Positions 1 through 5,933 of a stretch of 5,933 nucleotides of DNA are shown here, piece after piece. The stretch comes from Ferruginibacter sp. (GTDB lineage: Bacteria; Bacteroidota; Bacteroidia; Chitinophagales; Chitinophagaceae): NCBI GenBank assembly GCA_018057635.1, contig JAGPDJ010000173.1, forward strand, positions 1 through 5,933, given 5' to 3'. Positions within the stretch are counted from its first letter, which is position 1. Each line of letters starts with the position of its first letter. Both the position numbers and the translations under genes were made by a program. Under the pieces are notes generated by a model. It did no database searches. It worked only from the letters and a program-made list of their open reading frames with translations, and was not told the origin of the DNA.

Positions 1-929
1 TTTCCATGATTTCCTTTACCGGTACCTGGAGACTTTACAGGTTTTTTTATGAGCAATACCCGCACATGCACAAACAGTTTGCCATTGCCATTTTATATCT
101 TCCCACATTTGTATTCTGGAGTTCCGGAATCCTTAAAGACCCTATTTGTACCGGTGCACTGGGCTGGATCACTTATTCACTGTACAGTTTATTCTACAAA
201 AAAAGTAACCCGGTAAAAAATATCTTCATCATCGTTCTTTTCTCTTACTTCCTCATCGTTCTTAAAGTATATATTCTGGTAGCTTATCTGCCGTTTTTCA
301 TTTTGTTCCTGTTATTGAAGAATGTAAACCTGATAAAAAACAAAGCTGTAAAAACCCTGCTTGTTCTTGGTTTCTTTACCGGCAGCATACTGGGTTTTGT
401 TGAGATCACCAACAGCATTCAAAAAGCATTGAGTAAGTATGCGTCTGAGGGAATCTCCAAAGGAATAAAAAACTACCAGGTAAATTATCAGAACCAGGCA
501 GAATTTGTTGAATCTAATTTTTCATTGGGTGTTGAATTCGACGGCAGTGTTGGCAGCCTGGTAAAAATGGCTCCGGCTGCTGTAATAGCTACTTTATTCC
601 GGCCGTATTTATGGGAATCGAAAAAACTTTCTACACTCTTATCATCATTGGAAAGTCTTGCATTGATGTTGTTTACAATTTATGTAATACTTAAAACCGG
701 GCTCATTCGTTTTTTTAAACCTGTCATCAAAAGCCCGATCGTGATGTATTGTTTTTTTTACTCGCTTATATTCGCATTATTCGTGGGGGCTACCACGCTT
801 AATTTCGGAACACTGGTCAGGTATAAAATTCCCGGGATACCTTTTTACCTGATAGCGCTTTTCTTCATTCTTGACTTCAATAAAAAAATAAAAAAAGGCC
901 CGGAAAATATCCAGGCCATTGCGGTTTGA
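1..929 (+). CDS. Polytopic membrane protein of glycan assembly, probably Wzy/EpsG-like polymerase (5'-truncated)
   Basis: The reading frame is open through the left window edge (codon 3-5 precedes the first ATG at 6), so this is the C-terminal part of a longer protein; the ATG at 6 is probably internal. Numbering from that Met, 307 residues are visible. They are strongly hydrophobic, with likely membrane segments near 25-40, 47-63, 73-104, 116-133, 213-230, 245-262 and 277-290, and a polar, presumably extracytoplasmic loop at about 140-190. Motifs are FWSSGILKDP (37-46), FRPYLWE (198-204) and GTLVRYKIP (268-276). I recall such motifs from uncharacterised membrane proteins in Bacteroidota polysaccharide clusters, often treated as Wzy/EpsG-like polymerases. 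No catalytic residues can be assigned by eye, and a flippase-like or ligase-like role is possible. The Lys-rich C-terminal tail (about 293-297) is encoded by the A-tract of an opposite-strand terminator. The gene converges on the GT2 gene with a 22-base gap. Membrane role is confident; polymerase function is inference. Confidence 0.75.
   Translation, partial: SMISFTGTWRLYRFFYEQYPHMHKQFAIAILYLPTFVFWSSGILKDPICTGALGWITYSLYSLFYKKSNPVKNIFIIVLFSYFLIVLKVYILVAYLPFFILFLLLKNVNLIKNKAVKTLLVLGFFTGSILGFVEITNSIQKALSKYASEGISKGIKNYQVNYQNQAEFVESNFSLGVEFDGSVGSLVKMAPAAVIATLFRPYLWESKKLSTLLSSLESLALMLFTIYVILKTGLIRFFKPVIKSPIVMYCFFYSLIFALFVGATTLNFGTLVRYKIPGIPFYLIALFFILDFNKKIKKGPENIQAIAV
882..917 (-). terminator. Intrinsic terminator of the glf-GT4-GT2 unit, inside the convergent gene
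   Basis: Read on the minus strand, bases 917-897 form a hairpin. GGCC (917-914) pairs with GGCC (900-897), a G-U wobble joins 913 to 901, and GGA (912, 911, 910 side: complement of TCC) pairs with TCC (complement of 902-904), closing a 5-base loop (909-905). Seven T follow directly (896-890), then one A, then seven more T (888-882). This is a textbook Rho-independent terminator. It sits 35 bases past the stop codon of the GT2 gene (952), the last gene of the minus-strand unit. The polarity is clear: on the + strand the A-tract precedes the hairpin and no T-run follows it, so it should not stop transcription of the + strand gene that contains it. Confidence 0.8.
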
Positions 930-951
930 GAGGGTTTTAATTTATAGTTAC

Positions 952-1950
952 TTAAACATTTGCTGTATTACGTGTACGCTGTACCGTGAATGGCGCTATG
1001 AAGAATTGCCTCACCTGCTTTAATATCCGGAATGAAACCTGTTCCTGAGTACTGTCAGCTGTTTTGTTTAGCCTGTTTAAGATGGCAGGAGGCGTTACAG
1101 AAAAATTATTGCTCAACGCATCTGTTGCCGGCCACAACATGAATTGTAGTTTTTTTACTTTATCTGTTTTCTGGTAAAACAATATCACGCCAGCAAAGGC
1201 AAATAAGAATAAACTATAATTAACCAATGCCAATGCTTTGCTGGTGAATTTTGCATGATGAACATGAAGCCTGTTACGTATATAGTAATACATTTTCCAG
1301 GATGTTTGATGGTCCCAATCCTGTTTAAACGTGAATGCGGCAGCCGGATGATAATGAATACTTGATGCTACTGTATATACAGGAAATTTATGCTGCCTAA
1401 CAATGCGGTAATAATATTCTGTTTCATCGCCCCATAAAAACATAGCTGTTTTGGGTACACCCACTTTTTCCACAATTGCCCTGTGAAGCAATGTGCCGTT
1501 AAACGGATGGCCGATACCTGGTATGATGTGAGTGTTAACTTCTTCTATTGTTTTATAATTTCCGGTTTTCCATACAAATGACTTTTTATCTTCTTTATTC
1601 ACTACGGCGCAATTAAGCAGCGATCTTTCAAATGTTTCATTTGCCAGTAATTTTTCAAGCGCATCTTCTTTTGGATAACCGTCATCATCCATGCACCATA
1701 TCCACGAAAATCCATGTTTATATGCCCATGAAATGCCGGTATTAAACCCACCGCCTGATCCTATATTTTTCTGTGTAATAAAAAAAACATCTGGTTGTTC
1801 ACGCAGCCAGGCTTCGGTATTATCTGTACTTCCATTGTTAACTACCAGGATAGCATCCGGCTTACGGGTTTGATTCCGGAGTGCGGAAATACATTCTGAC
1901 AGTAATTGACGGCGGTTATACGATACAACCACGGCAATAGCCTTTTCCAT
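952..1950 (-). CDS. GT2 family glycosyltransferase, candidate galactofuranosyltransferase
   Basis: This is a 332-residue inverting GT-A glycosyltransferase. The N-terminus (IAVVVSYNRRQLLSECISAL, 5-24) and VVNNGSTDNT (36-45) form the nucleotide-binding Rossmann-like half. WIWCMDDDGYP (83-93) holds the metal-binding DDD (88-90), FLWGDETEYYYR (171-182) supplies the likely catalytic acidic residues, and HYHP (199-202) the likely metal-binding histidine. DDD, WDD/WGDE and a later His occur in the same order in the mycobacterial galactofuranosyltransferase GlfT2 and in WbbL-like rhamnosyltransferases. A hydrophobic stretch at about 240-259 may anchor it to the inner face of the cytoplasmic membrane. 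It shares a strand with glf, which makes UDP-galactofuranose, so galactofuranose is the best-supported donor; rhamnose or another sugar cannot be excluded. It is the last gene of the unit, 129 bases after the GT4 gene, and ends just before a terminator. Start: ATG at 1950 with no Shine-Dalgarno-like sequence, fitting a Bacteroidota gene. The fold is near certain; the donor is inferred. Confidence 0.9.
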   Translation of the reverse strand: MEKAIAVVVSYNRRQLLSECISALRNQTRKPDAILVVNNGSTDNTEAWLREQPDVFFITQKNIGSGGGFNTGISWAYKHGFSWIWCMDDDGYPKEDALEKLLANETFERSLLNCAVVNKEDKKSFVWKTGNYKTIEEVNTHIIPGIGHPFNGTLLHRAIVEKVGVPKTAMFLWGDETEYYYRIVRQHKFPVYTVASSIHYHPAAAFTFKQDWDHQTSWKMYYYIRNRLHVHHAKFTSKALALVNYSLFLFAFAGVILFYQKTDKVKKLQFMLWPATDALSNNFSVTPPAILNRLNKTADSTQEQVSFRILKQVRQFFIAPFTVQRTRNTANV

Positions 1951-2020
1951 AAGGTTGGACTTTGGTTTTAAACAGATATTAAGACCCTATAATAACGTTA
2001 CCGGAATTAGCTTATTGCTG

Positions 2021-2052
2021 CCAATGTAAAATTGAGTAGAAATACGTTGAAA
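2021..2052 (-). promoter_or_regulatory. Possible internal promoter for the GT2 gene (weak)
   Basis: The 129-base gap between the GT4 stop (2080) and the GT2 start (1950) is much longer than the 8-base gap upstream in the same unit. On the minus strand, TACATTGG (2028-2021) matches the Bacteroidota -7 box TAnnTTTG except for one base. TTTC (2052-2049) lies 20 bases upstream of it, near the -33 position where TTTG is expected. The leader would be about 65 bases long. Two near-matches in AT-rich DNA are weak evidence. No convincing terminator hairpin with a T-run is visible in the gap, so read-through from glf is equally possible. Confidence 0.22.
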
Positions 2053-2079
2053 ATGAAGTGATTAAAATACTATCAGGGT

Positions 2080-3168
2080 TTATTTGCAAGCTTCTGTAAT
2101 TACAGAGAGGTATAACGGAGCATTGGCATGGATGGAGTAATTTTCAACTACGGCCTCCCTGGCAGCCTGGCCAGTATTTCTCCTTAGAACAGGATCATTC
2201 ATCAGGGCTACAAGCTGCAAAATCCACTCTTCTTTCGTTTTAACCAGGAATCCTGTCTTTCCATTTTCAATGATGCGGTAATTTGCACCTATGGCGGTTG
2301 CTACAACTGGCAGGCCTACAGCCATGTATTGCAATGCCTTCAAACCGCTTTTACCAAGCACCCATTTATTATCCAATGGTAATGGGTACAGGCCTATATC
2401 AAAACGCTGAAGCGTGGGAATTTCGTTTTCAACACTCCAGGGCAATGCTTCCACATCAAGCCCTTCAATATTAAATGATGCATCGCCCATTACCAGCAGT
2501 TTAAAAGGGATTTTAGCCTGAAGCTCCAGCAGCACATCTTTCAGTAAATATAAAAATGGAGATGTACTGTGGCTGCCGCTCCATCCAAGCACGAGCTTCT
2601 GGTCATTATTGTACAGATTCACCGGCTTATAACTGTCTGTGTTGATCGTTGAAGAAATATCGGTCACATTCGGATTATAGGTTAATGCAACTTCTGTAAG
2701 AAAAGGCGTACAGGCAATAACATGTTTTGCTTTTTTCATCAGGAAGAAAGGCTTACTCCTGCCTCTTATAAAATCAATAGACCTGTTAATTACACTTTCA
2801 GCCTTCATAAAAATGGCATCATCAATATCATAGACCATATTCGGATTAATGGTTACATACAGCCTTTCCATCAGCGGGTAACCAAAAGGCGTAACCCATA
2901 AAAAAATATAGACAAGATCGTATTGTTTTAAAGTAAAAGCTGTTAATAACCGTTTTAAATAAGCCCTAAGCACCCAATAAACCTTTTCAAGTTTATTACT
3001 TTTATTATACAGGATACTCTGCATCCTGTTAGAGAAAAAGGGAGAAACTGTTATTTCATAGCCATTCTTTCGCCAGTTATCAAAGTACTGTTCATATTTT
3101 AACCGCTGCCCGGGAGCAATATTTTCGGGGTGAGGGCATATAACCAGTATTTTTTTCTTTGAACTCAT
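2080..3168 (-). CDS. GT4-type (GT-B fold) glycosyltransferase
   Basis: This 362-residue protein has the usual GT-B size and layout and is probably a cytoplasmic or membrane-peripheral retaining glycosyltransferase acting on lipid-linked glycan intermediates. The N-terminal domain begins KILVICPHPENIAPGQRLKY (6-25), with the glycine/arginine acceptor loop PGQRLK, and contains YDLVYIF (83-89) and YDIDDAIF (113-120). The C-terminal domain begins at LGWSGSHST (194-202) and carries FDIGLYPLP (256-264), KSGLKALQYMAVGLPVVAT (273-291) and ENGKTGFLV (301-309). The canonical EX7E pair of the donor site is not intact: the second Glu position is Gln280 and the first is Gly272, while Lys273 and the KALQYMA form are features I associate with one GT4 subgroup, so this is probably lineage-typical and not a sign of decay. 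It starts at ATG 3168, 8 bases after the glf stop, so the two are surely co-transcribed. Donor sugar and linkage cannot be read from the sequence. Confidence 0.9.
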   Translation of the reverse strand: MSSKKKILVICPHPENIAPGQRLKYEQYFDNWRKNGYEITVSPFFSNRMQSILYNKSNKLEKVYWVLRAYLKRLLTAFTLKQYDLVYIFLWVTPFGYPLMERLYVTINPNMVYDIDDAIFMKAESVINRSIDFIRGRSKPFFLMKKAKHVIACTPFLTEVALTYNPNVTDISSTINTDSYKPVNLYNNDQKLVLGWSGSHSTSPFLYLLKDVLLELQAKIPFKLLVMGDASFNIEGLDVEALPWSVENEIPTLQRFDIGLYPLPLDNKWVLGKSGLKALQYMAVGLPVVATAIGANYRIIENGKTGFLVKTKEEWILQLVALMNDPVLRRNTGQAAREAVVENYSIHANAPLYLSVITEACK

Positions 3169-3176
3169 TTTATAAA

Positions 3177-4340
3177 CTAATCATTTTCTTCATTTGAAAA
3201 AGCTGGTACTGGTATGTTATTTTTTACACTGGTCACAAAGGTATCTGCAAACTGCATAGCTTCACCAATAACATGGTGCATGTCCATATAACGGTAAGTA
3301 GCAAGCCTTCCAAGGAATGAAACCCCTTTTAATAACATGGCCTGTTTGCGGTATTCATCCAGCATCAGTTTGTCGGCCTGAAGCCTTTTGGGATAATAAG
3401 GAAGATCGCCTTCACCCGTTTCTTTGCTGTATTCTTTAAAATAAACGGTTTCGTTGTGTGCTTCCCAGGGAGTAAAATGTTTGTGTTCTGCTATACGGGT
3501 ATAGGGAACAGATTCATCACAAAAATTCATTTGCGTAACACCCTGGTAATCTCCTTCAGCATAGTGTTTTTCAAAAGTAACTGTTCTATAGCCCAGCCGG
3601 CCGGCATTGTAATTAAAATAAGCATCCAGCGGGCCGGTATAAAAAACATGGTCGTAACTGCTTACATCATCTACGCCAGGCCTGAATTTTTTATTAAGTG
3701 ATATGCTGATTGCCGGGTGATCTGTCATTTTTTGCATGATGGCAGAATACCCGTCAACCGGGATGCCGGTATACAAATTGTTGTGGTAATTATCGTCGTA
3801 ATTAAAACGTACCGGTATCCTTTTTAAAATAGAGGCTGGCAATTCGGCGGGCTCACAACCCCATTGCTTTTTAGTGTATCCGTAAAAGAATGCCCTGTAA
3901 AGATCATTGCCAATGAATTTCAATGCCTGCTCTTCAAAATTTGCTGCTTCCCGGATGTTTTTATCACCCAGTGTTTCCAGGAAAGCCCTTGCTTCATTGG
4001 GAGAAAAATTTTTGTTGAAAAACTGGTTAATGGTTAAAAGGTTTACCGGCAACGGGTATACCTTTCCGTTGCTTACAGCTTTTACCCGGTGTACATATGG
4101 CCTGAATTCACCAAAGCTGTTTACGTAATCCCATATTTCCTTTTTGTCTGTATTAAAAATGTGCGGCCCATACCTGTGAACCATTACAGCAGTCTGTTCA
4201 TCCCGTGAAGTATGGCAATTGCCGCCAATATGGTTTCGTTCATCATGAATATCAATATGGCAATCTATATTCTTTATTAAACAATTGGCAAGCACACATC
4301 CTGAAAAACCTGAGCCTATGATTAAATAACGGTTTGCCAT
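3177..4340 (-). CDS. glf: UDP-galactopyranose mutase
   Basis: This 387-residue flavoenzyme interconverts UDP-galactopyranose and UDP-galactofuranose in the cytosol, supplying the galactofuranose donor for surface glycans. It is full length for the bacterial family, which runs around 370-390 residues. The FAD-binding Rossmann motif GSGFSG is at 9-14, followed by RNHIGGNCHT (35-44) and HRYGPHIFNT (55-64). GYTKKQWG (154-161) and KRIPVRF (173-179) belong to the substrate-binding region; Arg178 corresponds to the mobile-loop Arg174 of E. coli Glf. PYTRIAEHKHF (279-289) contains Arg282, equivalent to the second substrate arginine (Arg280). GRLATYRYMDMHHVIGEA (344-361) holds the C-terminal Tyr351/Asp353 pair seen in the family. 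All expected motifs are intact, so the enzyme should be active. It is the first gene of the minus-strand unit, 8 bases from the GT4 gene, and diverges from the methyltransferase. ATG 4340 is chosen because it places the Rossmann strand at the usual distance; stop TAG. Confidence 0.98.
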   Translation of the reverse strand: MANRYLIIGSGFSGCVLANCLIKNIDCHIDIHDERNHIGGNCHTSRDEQTAVMVHRYGPHIFNTDKKEIWDYVNSFGEFRPYVHRVKAVSNGKVYPLPVNLLTINQFFNKNFSPNEARAFLETLGDKNIREAANFEEQALKFIGNDLYRAFFYGYTKKQWGCEPAELPASILKRIPVRFNYDDNYHNNLYTGIPVDGYSAIMQKMTDHPAISISLNKKFRPGVDDVSSYDHVFYTGPLDAYFNYNAGRLGYRTVTFEKHYAEGDYQGVTQMNFCDESVPYTRIAEHKHFTPWEAHNETVYFKEYSKETGEGDLPYYPKRLQADKLMLDEYRKQAMLLKGVSFLGRLATYRYMDMHHVIGEAMQFADTFVTSVKNNIPVPAFSNEEND

Positions 4341-4371
4341 TGGTAAGAATTACAGTTTTGTTTGAATGTTG

Positions 4372-4379
4372 TAAAAGTA
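4372..4379 (-). promoter_or_regulatory. Possible -7 box of the glf promoter (weak)
   Basis: On the minus strand, TACTTTTA lies about 31 bases upstream of the glf start codon and matches seven of the eight TAnnTTTG positions. No clear TTTG lies at the expected 19-21 base spacing; the nearest TTTG is 27 bases upstream of the box. A promoter for glf must lie somewhere in 4341-4489 if this is the start of the unit, and this is the best candidate I can find. The rest of the region (about 4380-4440) is AT-rich with no operator-like inverted repeat that I can see. Confidence 0.3.
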
Positions 4380-4446
4380 AAATAAACTTTCGTTCATTAC
4401 TCATTACAAATAAAAAATGGTCCATCTGGATGATTTTATAATAGTG

Positions 4447-4478
4447 TTTCGTGCAAACAGGCTTATACCTTATTTTTG
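4447..4478 (+). promoter_or_regulatory. Bacteroidota-type promoter of the methyltransferase gene
   Basis: TATTTTTG at 4471-4478 is a perfect match to the Bacteroidota -7 consensus TAnnTTTG. TTTC at 4447-4450 lies 20 bases upstream and matches three of four bases of the -33 element TTTG. Transcription would start at about 4483-4485, only about 5-7 bases before the ATG at 4490. The leader would be too short for a ribosome-binding site, giving a nearly leaderless message. The match also argues against the in-frame GTG at 4451, which would lie upstream of the transcript start. Confidence 0.6.
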
Positions 4479-4489
4479 CGCAACGTAAA

Positions 4490-5392
4490 ATGAAAGCAGG
4501 ATATAATAATACCCCACTCAAATATATAAAGGCTGCCCATCGCGATATTGCTATTTTTTCAACTGATGGAGAAAATATAGACAATGAAGTAGTAAAATCA
4601 TTCGGAGATGAATGGCTGAAATTTCATGATTTTTCTGATGAAATCATACATGATATTGCGAAAGAATATTTCGACATACTGAATGATTCTATTGTAAACA
4701 AGAATACTTACATGCTTGATATTGGCTGCGGAACAGGCAGGTGGACAAAATTTCTTACACAGAAAGCAGGTTTTATTGAAGCAGTAGACCCCAGCAATGC
4801 CATATTTGCTGCTGATGAGTTATTAGGAGAAATTGAAAATGTTCGCCTAACCAAAGCCAGCATAGATACATTGCCATTTAATGACGAAACATTTGATTTT
4901 GCCATGAGTATCGGCGTGCTACATCACATACCCGATACGCAAAAAGCCATGCAGGACTGTGTGAAGAAAGTAAAAAGAGGGGGTTATTTTTATTGTTATT
5001 TATACCACAACCTGGAAACAAGGGGCTGGTGGTTTAAAACATTGTACTGGTTAAGCAACCAGTTACGAAAAATTGTGTGCAGGTTACCAGCTGGCATGAA
5101 GCGTTTTGTAAGTGACATACTGGCTATTGTAATTTATATGCCACTGGTGCTTTGGGTACGGTTCCTGGTATTGATCGGCCTGAGAAAGATCGCTGTAAAA
5201 ATGCCCCTCAGCGCTTACAACAATAAGTCATTCTTTGTTATACGCAATGATGCGCTGGATAAATTCGGAACAAGTCTGGAACAACGTTTTTCTAAAAAAC
5301 AGGTAGAAGAGATGATGCGCAATTGCGGGTTGGAAAATATTGTAATAAGCCCGCTTACACCTTTTTACCATGCCATTGGCCGCAAGGTATAA
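4490..5392 (+). CDS. Class I SAM-dependent methyltransferase, probably glycan-modifying
   Basis: This 300-residue protein has a Rossmann-type methyltransferase core. Motif I LDIGCGTGRW (76-85) binds S-adenosylmethionine, AVDPS (98-102) is the acidic loop that would contact the ribose, and FDFAMSIGVLHHIPD (135-149) covers motifs II and post-II. VKRGGYFYCYLYH (161-173) follows. The N-terminus has a SFGDEWLKF segment (37-45) of a kind I associate with methyltransferases of polysaccharide clusters. After the core come a basic, partly hydrophobic insertion (about 178-235), with a strong apolar run at 208-230 that may touch the membrane, and a C-terminal segment with QVEEMMRNCGLENIVISP (271-288). 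Context suggests O-methylation of a sugar or end-capping of the chain; a small-molecule or lipid-quinone substrate is possible. The ATG at 4490 is preferred over the in-frame GTG at 4451 because a promoter -7 box lies between them. The gene stands alone, divergent from glf and convergent with the right-hand GT4 gene (26-base gap), so it is probably transcribed on its own. The substrate is unknown. Confidence 0.9.
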   Translation: MKAGYNNTPLKYIKAAHRDIAIFSTDGENIDNEVVKSFGDEWLKFHDFSDEIIHDIAKEYFDILNDSIVNKNTYMLDIGCGTGRWTKFLTQKAGFIEAVDPSNAIFAADELLGEIENVRLTKASIDTLPFNDETFDFAMSIGVLHHIPDTQKAMQDCVKKVKRGGYFYCYLYHNLETRGWWFKTLYWLSNQLRKIVCRLPAGMKRFVSDILAIVIYMPLVLWVRFLVLIGLRKIAVKMPLSAYNNKSFFVIRNDALDKFGTSLEQRFSKKQVEEMMRNCGLENIVISPLTPFYHAIGRKV

Positions 5393-5418
5393 CTTCAGCA
5401 ATTAAACTACAGGCTGGC

Positions 5419-5933
5419 TTATTGTGCATTCCTGAAAATAAGCTCATACACATACCGGTAACGATTAACCGCTTCTGATAAACTATAGTATTCCTTTGCA
5501 CCATTCCTTATCTCTTCACTATTGAATTGATTTCCTGCGGCGATCTTATTTACCACTTCATTGATTGCTTTTTCCGAGAAATCATGTAAAACATAGCCTC
5601 CATGGTATTTGTTTACGATCTCTTCCACGTCACCCACACCAATGTTGGTAATAACCGGGATTCCCATGGCCATGATCTCGCCATGTTTGGTTGGTGAAGA
5701 AGATATTTTTGAATAACATGCTTTTATAAAAAAGATAGAATAGCTGCTGAAAGACAATAATACCGGAACTTCTTGCCTGTTTGCTTGCCTTGTAACGATC
5801 TTTTGGGAATCCAGGCCGTAAGTTGCAGCGGCAGCTTCAATCACTTCGTGCCGGTGCGGAGAAATAAATAAGAATTTTGCTTTGGGAAACTTATCTGACA
5901 GCATTTTACACAATTGCATCATTTCACCGGTAA
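5419..5933 (-). CDS. GT4-type glycosyltransferase, C-terminal domain only (5'-truncated by window edge)
   Basis: The frame is open to the right edge: codons before the ATG at 5922 read Thr-Gly-Glu, continuing into MMQLCKML. This is the usual helix at the start of a GT-B C-terminal domain, so the gene starts outside the window and the ATG is internal. Numbering from that Met: AKFLFISPH (15-23) is a donor-domain strand; FFIKACYSKISSSPTKHGEI (64-83) and AMGIPVITNIGVGD (85-98) form the donor-binding loop with Glu82, the second Glu of the EX7E position; GGYVLHDFSE (108-117) follows. The C-terminus ends with an amphipathic helix, as is common. The SPTKxGE form differs from the KSGLKALQYM form of the other GT4 gene in this window, so the two are not recent duplicates and probably add different sugars. 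It is on the minus strand, converging on the methyltransferase with a 26-base gap. Substrate unknown. Confidence 0.88.
   Translation of the reverse strand, partial: TGEMMQLCKMLSDKFPKAKFLFISPHRHEVIEAAAATYGLDSQKIVTRQANRQEVPVLLSFSSYSIFFIKACYSKISSSPTKHGEIMAMGIPVITNIGVGDVEEIVNKYHGGYVLHDFSEKAINEVVNKIAAGNQFNSEEIRNGAKEYYSLSEAVNRYRYVYELIFRNAQ

Noticed and set aside
3456..3701. Open + strand frames inside the minus-strand genes (1691-1873, 2283-2474, 3456-3701, 3907-4128) and a minus-strand frame inside the methyltransferase gene (4708-4905).
   Set aside because: All lie fully within intact, motif-confirmed genes on the opposite strand, and none encodes a recognisable protein.
4451..4489. In-frame GTG upstream start for the methyltransferase, adding 13 residues.
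   Set aside because: It lies upstream of a perfect -7 box and the predicted transcription start, and the ATG at 4490 gives a protein of normal length.
4252..4584. Open frame of 110 codons on the minus strand across the glf start, the divergent promoter region and the methyltransferase start.
   Set aside because: It overlaps two well-supported genes in other frames, covers the promoter region, and its translation has no recognisable domain or plausible composition.
5417..5443. Inverted repeat GCTTATT / AATAAGC with a 13-base loop at the junction of the methyltransferase and right-hand GT4 genes, a possible bidirectional terminator.
   Set aside because: The stem is AT-rich with a long loop, and no T-run follows on either strand, so it is not a credible intrinsic terminator.
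1..5933. Search by eye for a CRISPR array, tRNA, insertion-sequence ends, toxin-antitoxin pair or other defence system.
   Set aside because: Nothing of the kind was seen. The window is almost fully occupied by glycan-related genes and the gaps are short.

Overview
The window looks like part of a surface-polysaccharide (O-antigen, capsule or exopolysaccharide) gene cluster from a member of the Bacteroidota, possibly the Chitinophagaceae. The evidence is protein style, moderately AT-rich DNA, A-rich rather than Shine-Dalgarno-like start regions, and a promoter match to the Bacteroidota consensus TAnnTTTG. The genus is not determinable by eye. There are no RNA genes, mobile elements, CRISPR arrays or long repeats.

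Layout, left to right. (1) The C-terminal part of a multi-pass membrane protein on the + strand (1-929), probably a Wzy/EpsG-like polymerase or related glycan membrane protein, runs in from outside the window. (2) A minus-strand unit, in transcription order, holds UDP-galactopyranose mutase glf (4340-3177), a GT4-type glycosyltransferase (3168-2080) and a GT2 glycosyltransferase resembling galactofuranosyltransferases (1950-952). It appears to end at a strong intrinsic terminator that lies inside the last codons of the converging membrane-protein gene. (3) A divergent intergenic region (4341-4489) carries a good Bacteroidota-type promoter for a + strand SAM-dependent methyltransferase (4490-5392). 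(4) On the far right is the C-terminal half of a second, different GT4 glycosyltransferase on the minus strand (5419-5933), cut by the window edge.

How the genes may work together (inference): Glf converts UDP-galactopyranose to UDP-galactofuranose. The GT2 enzyme, whose DDD, WGDE and HxH motifs resemble GlfT2-like enzymes, is the best candidate to transfer galactofuranose. The two GT4 enzymes would add other sugars, the methyltransferase may O-methylate or cap the glycan, and the membrane protein may polymerise repeat units. The window therefore suggests a galactofuranose-containing, possibly methylated glycan. I see no clearly new class of system. The most distinctive points are the terminator embedded in a convergent coding region and the nearly leaderless promoter-start arrangement of the methyltransferase.
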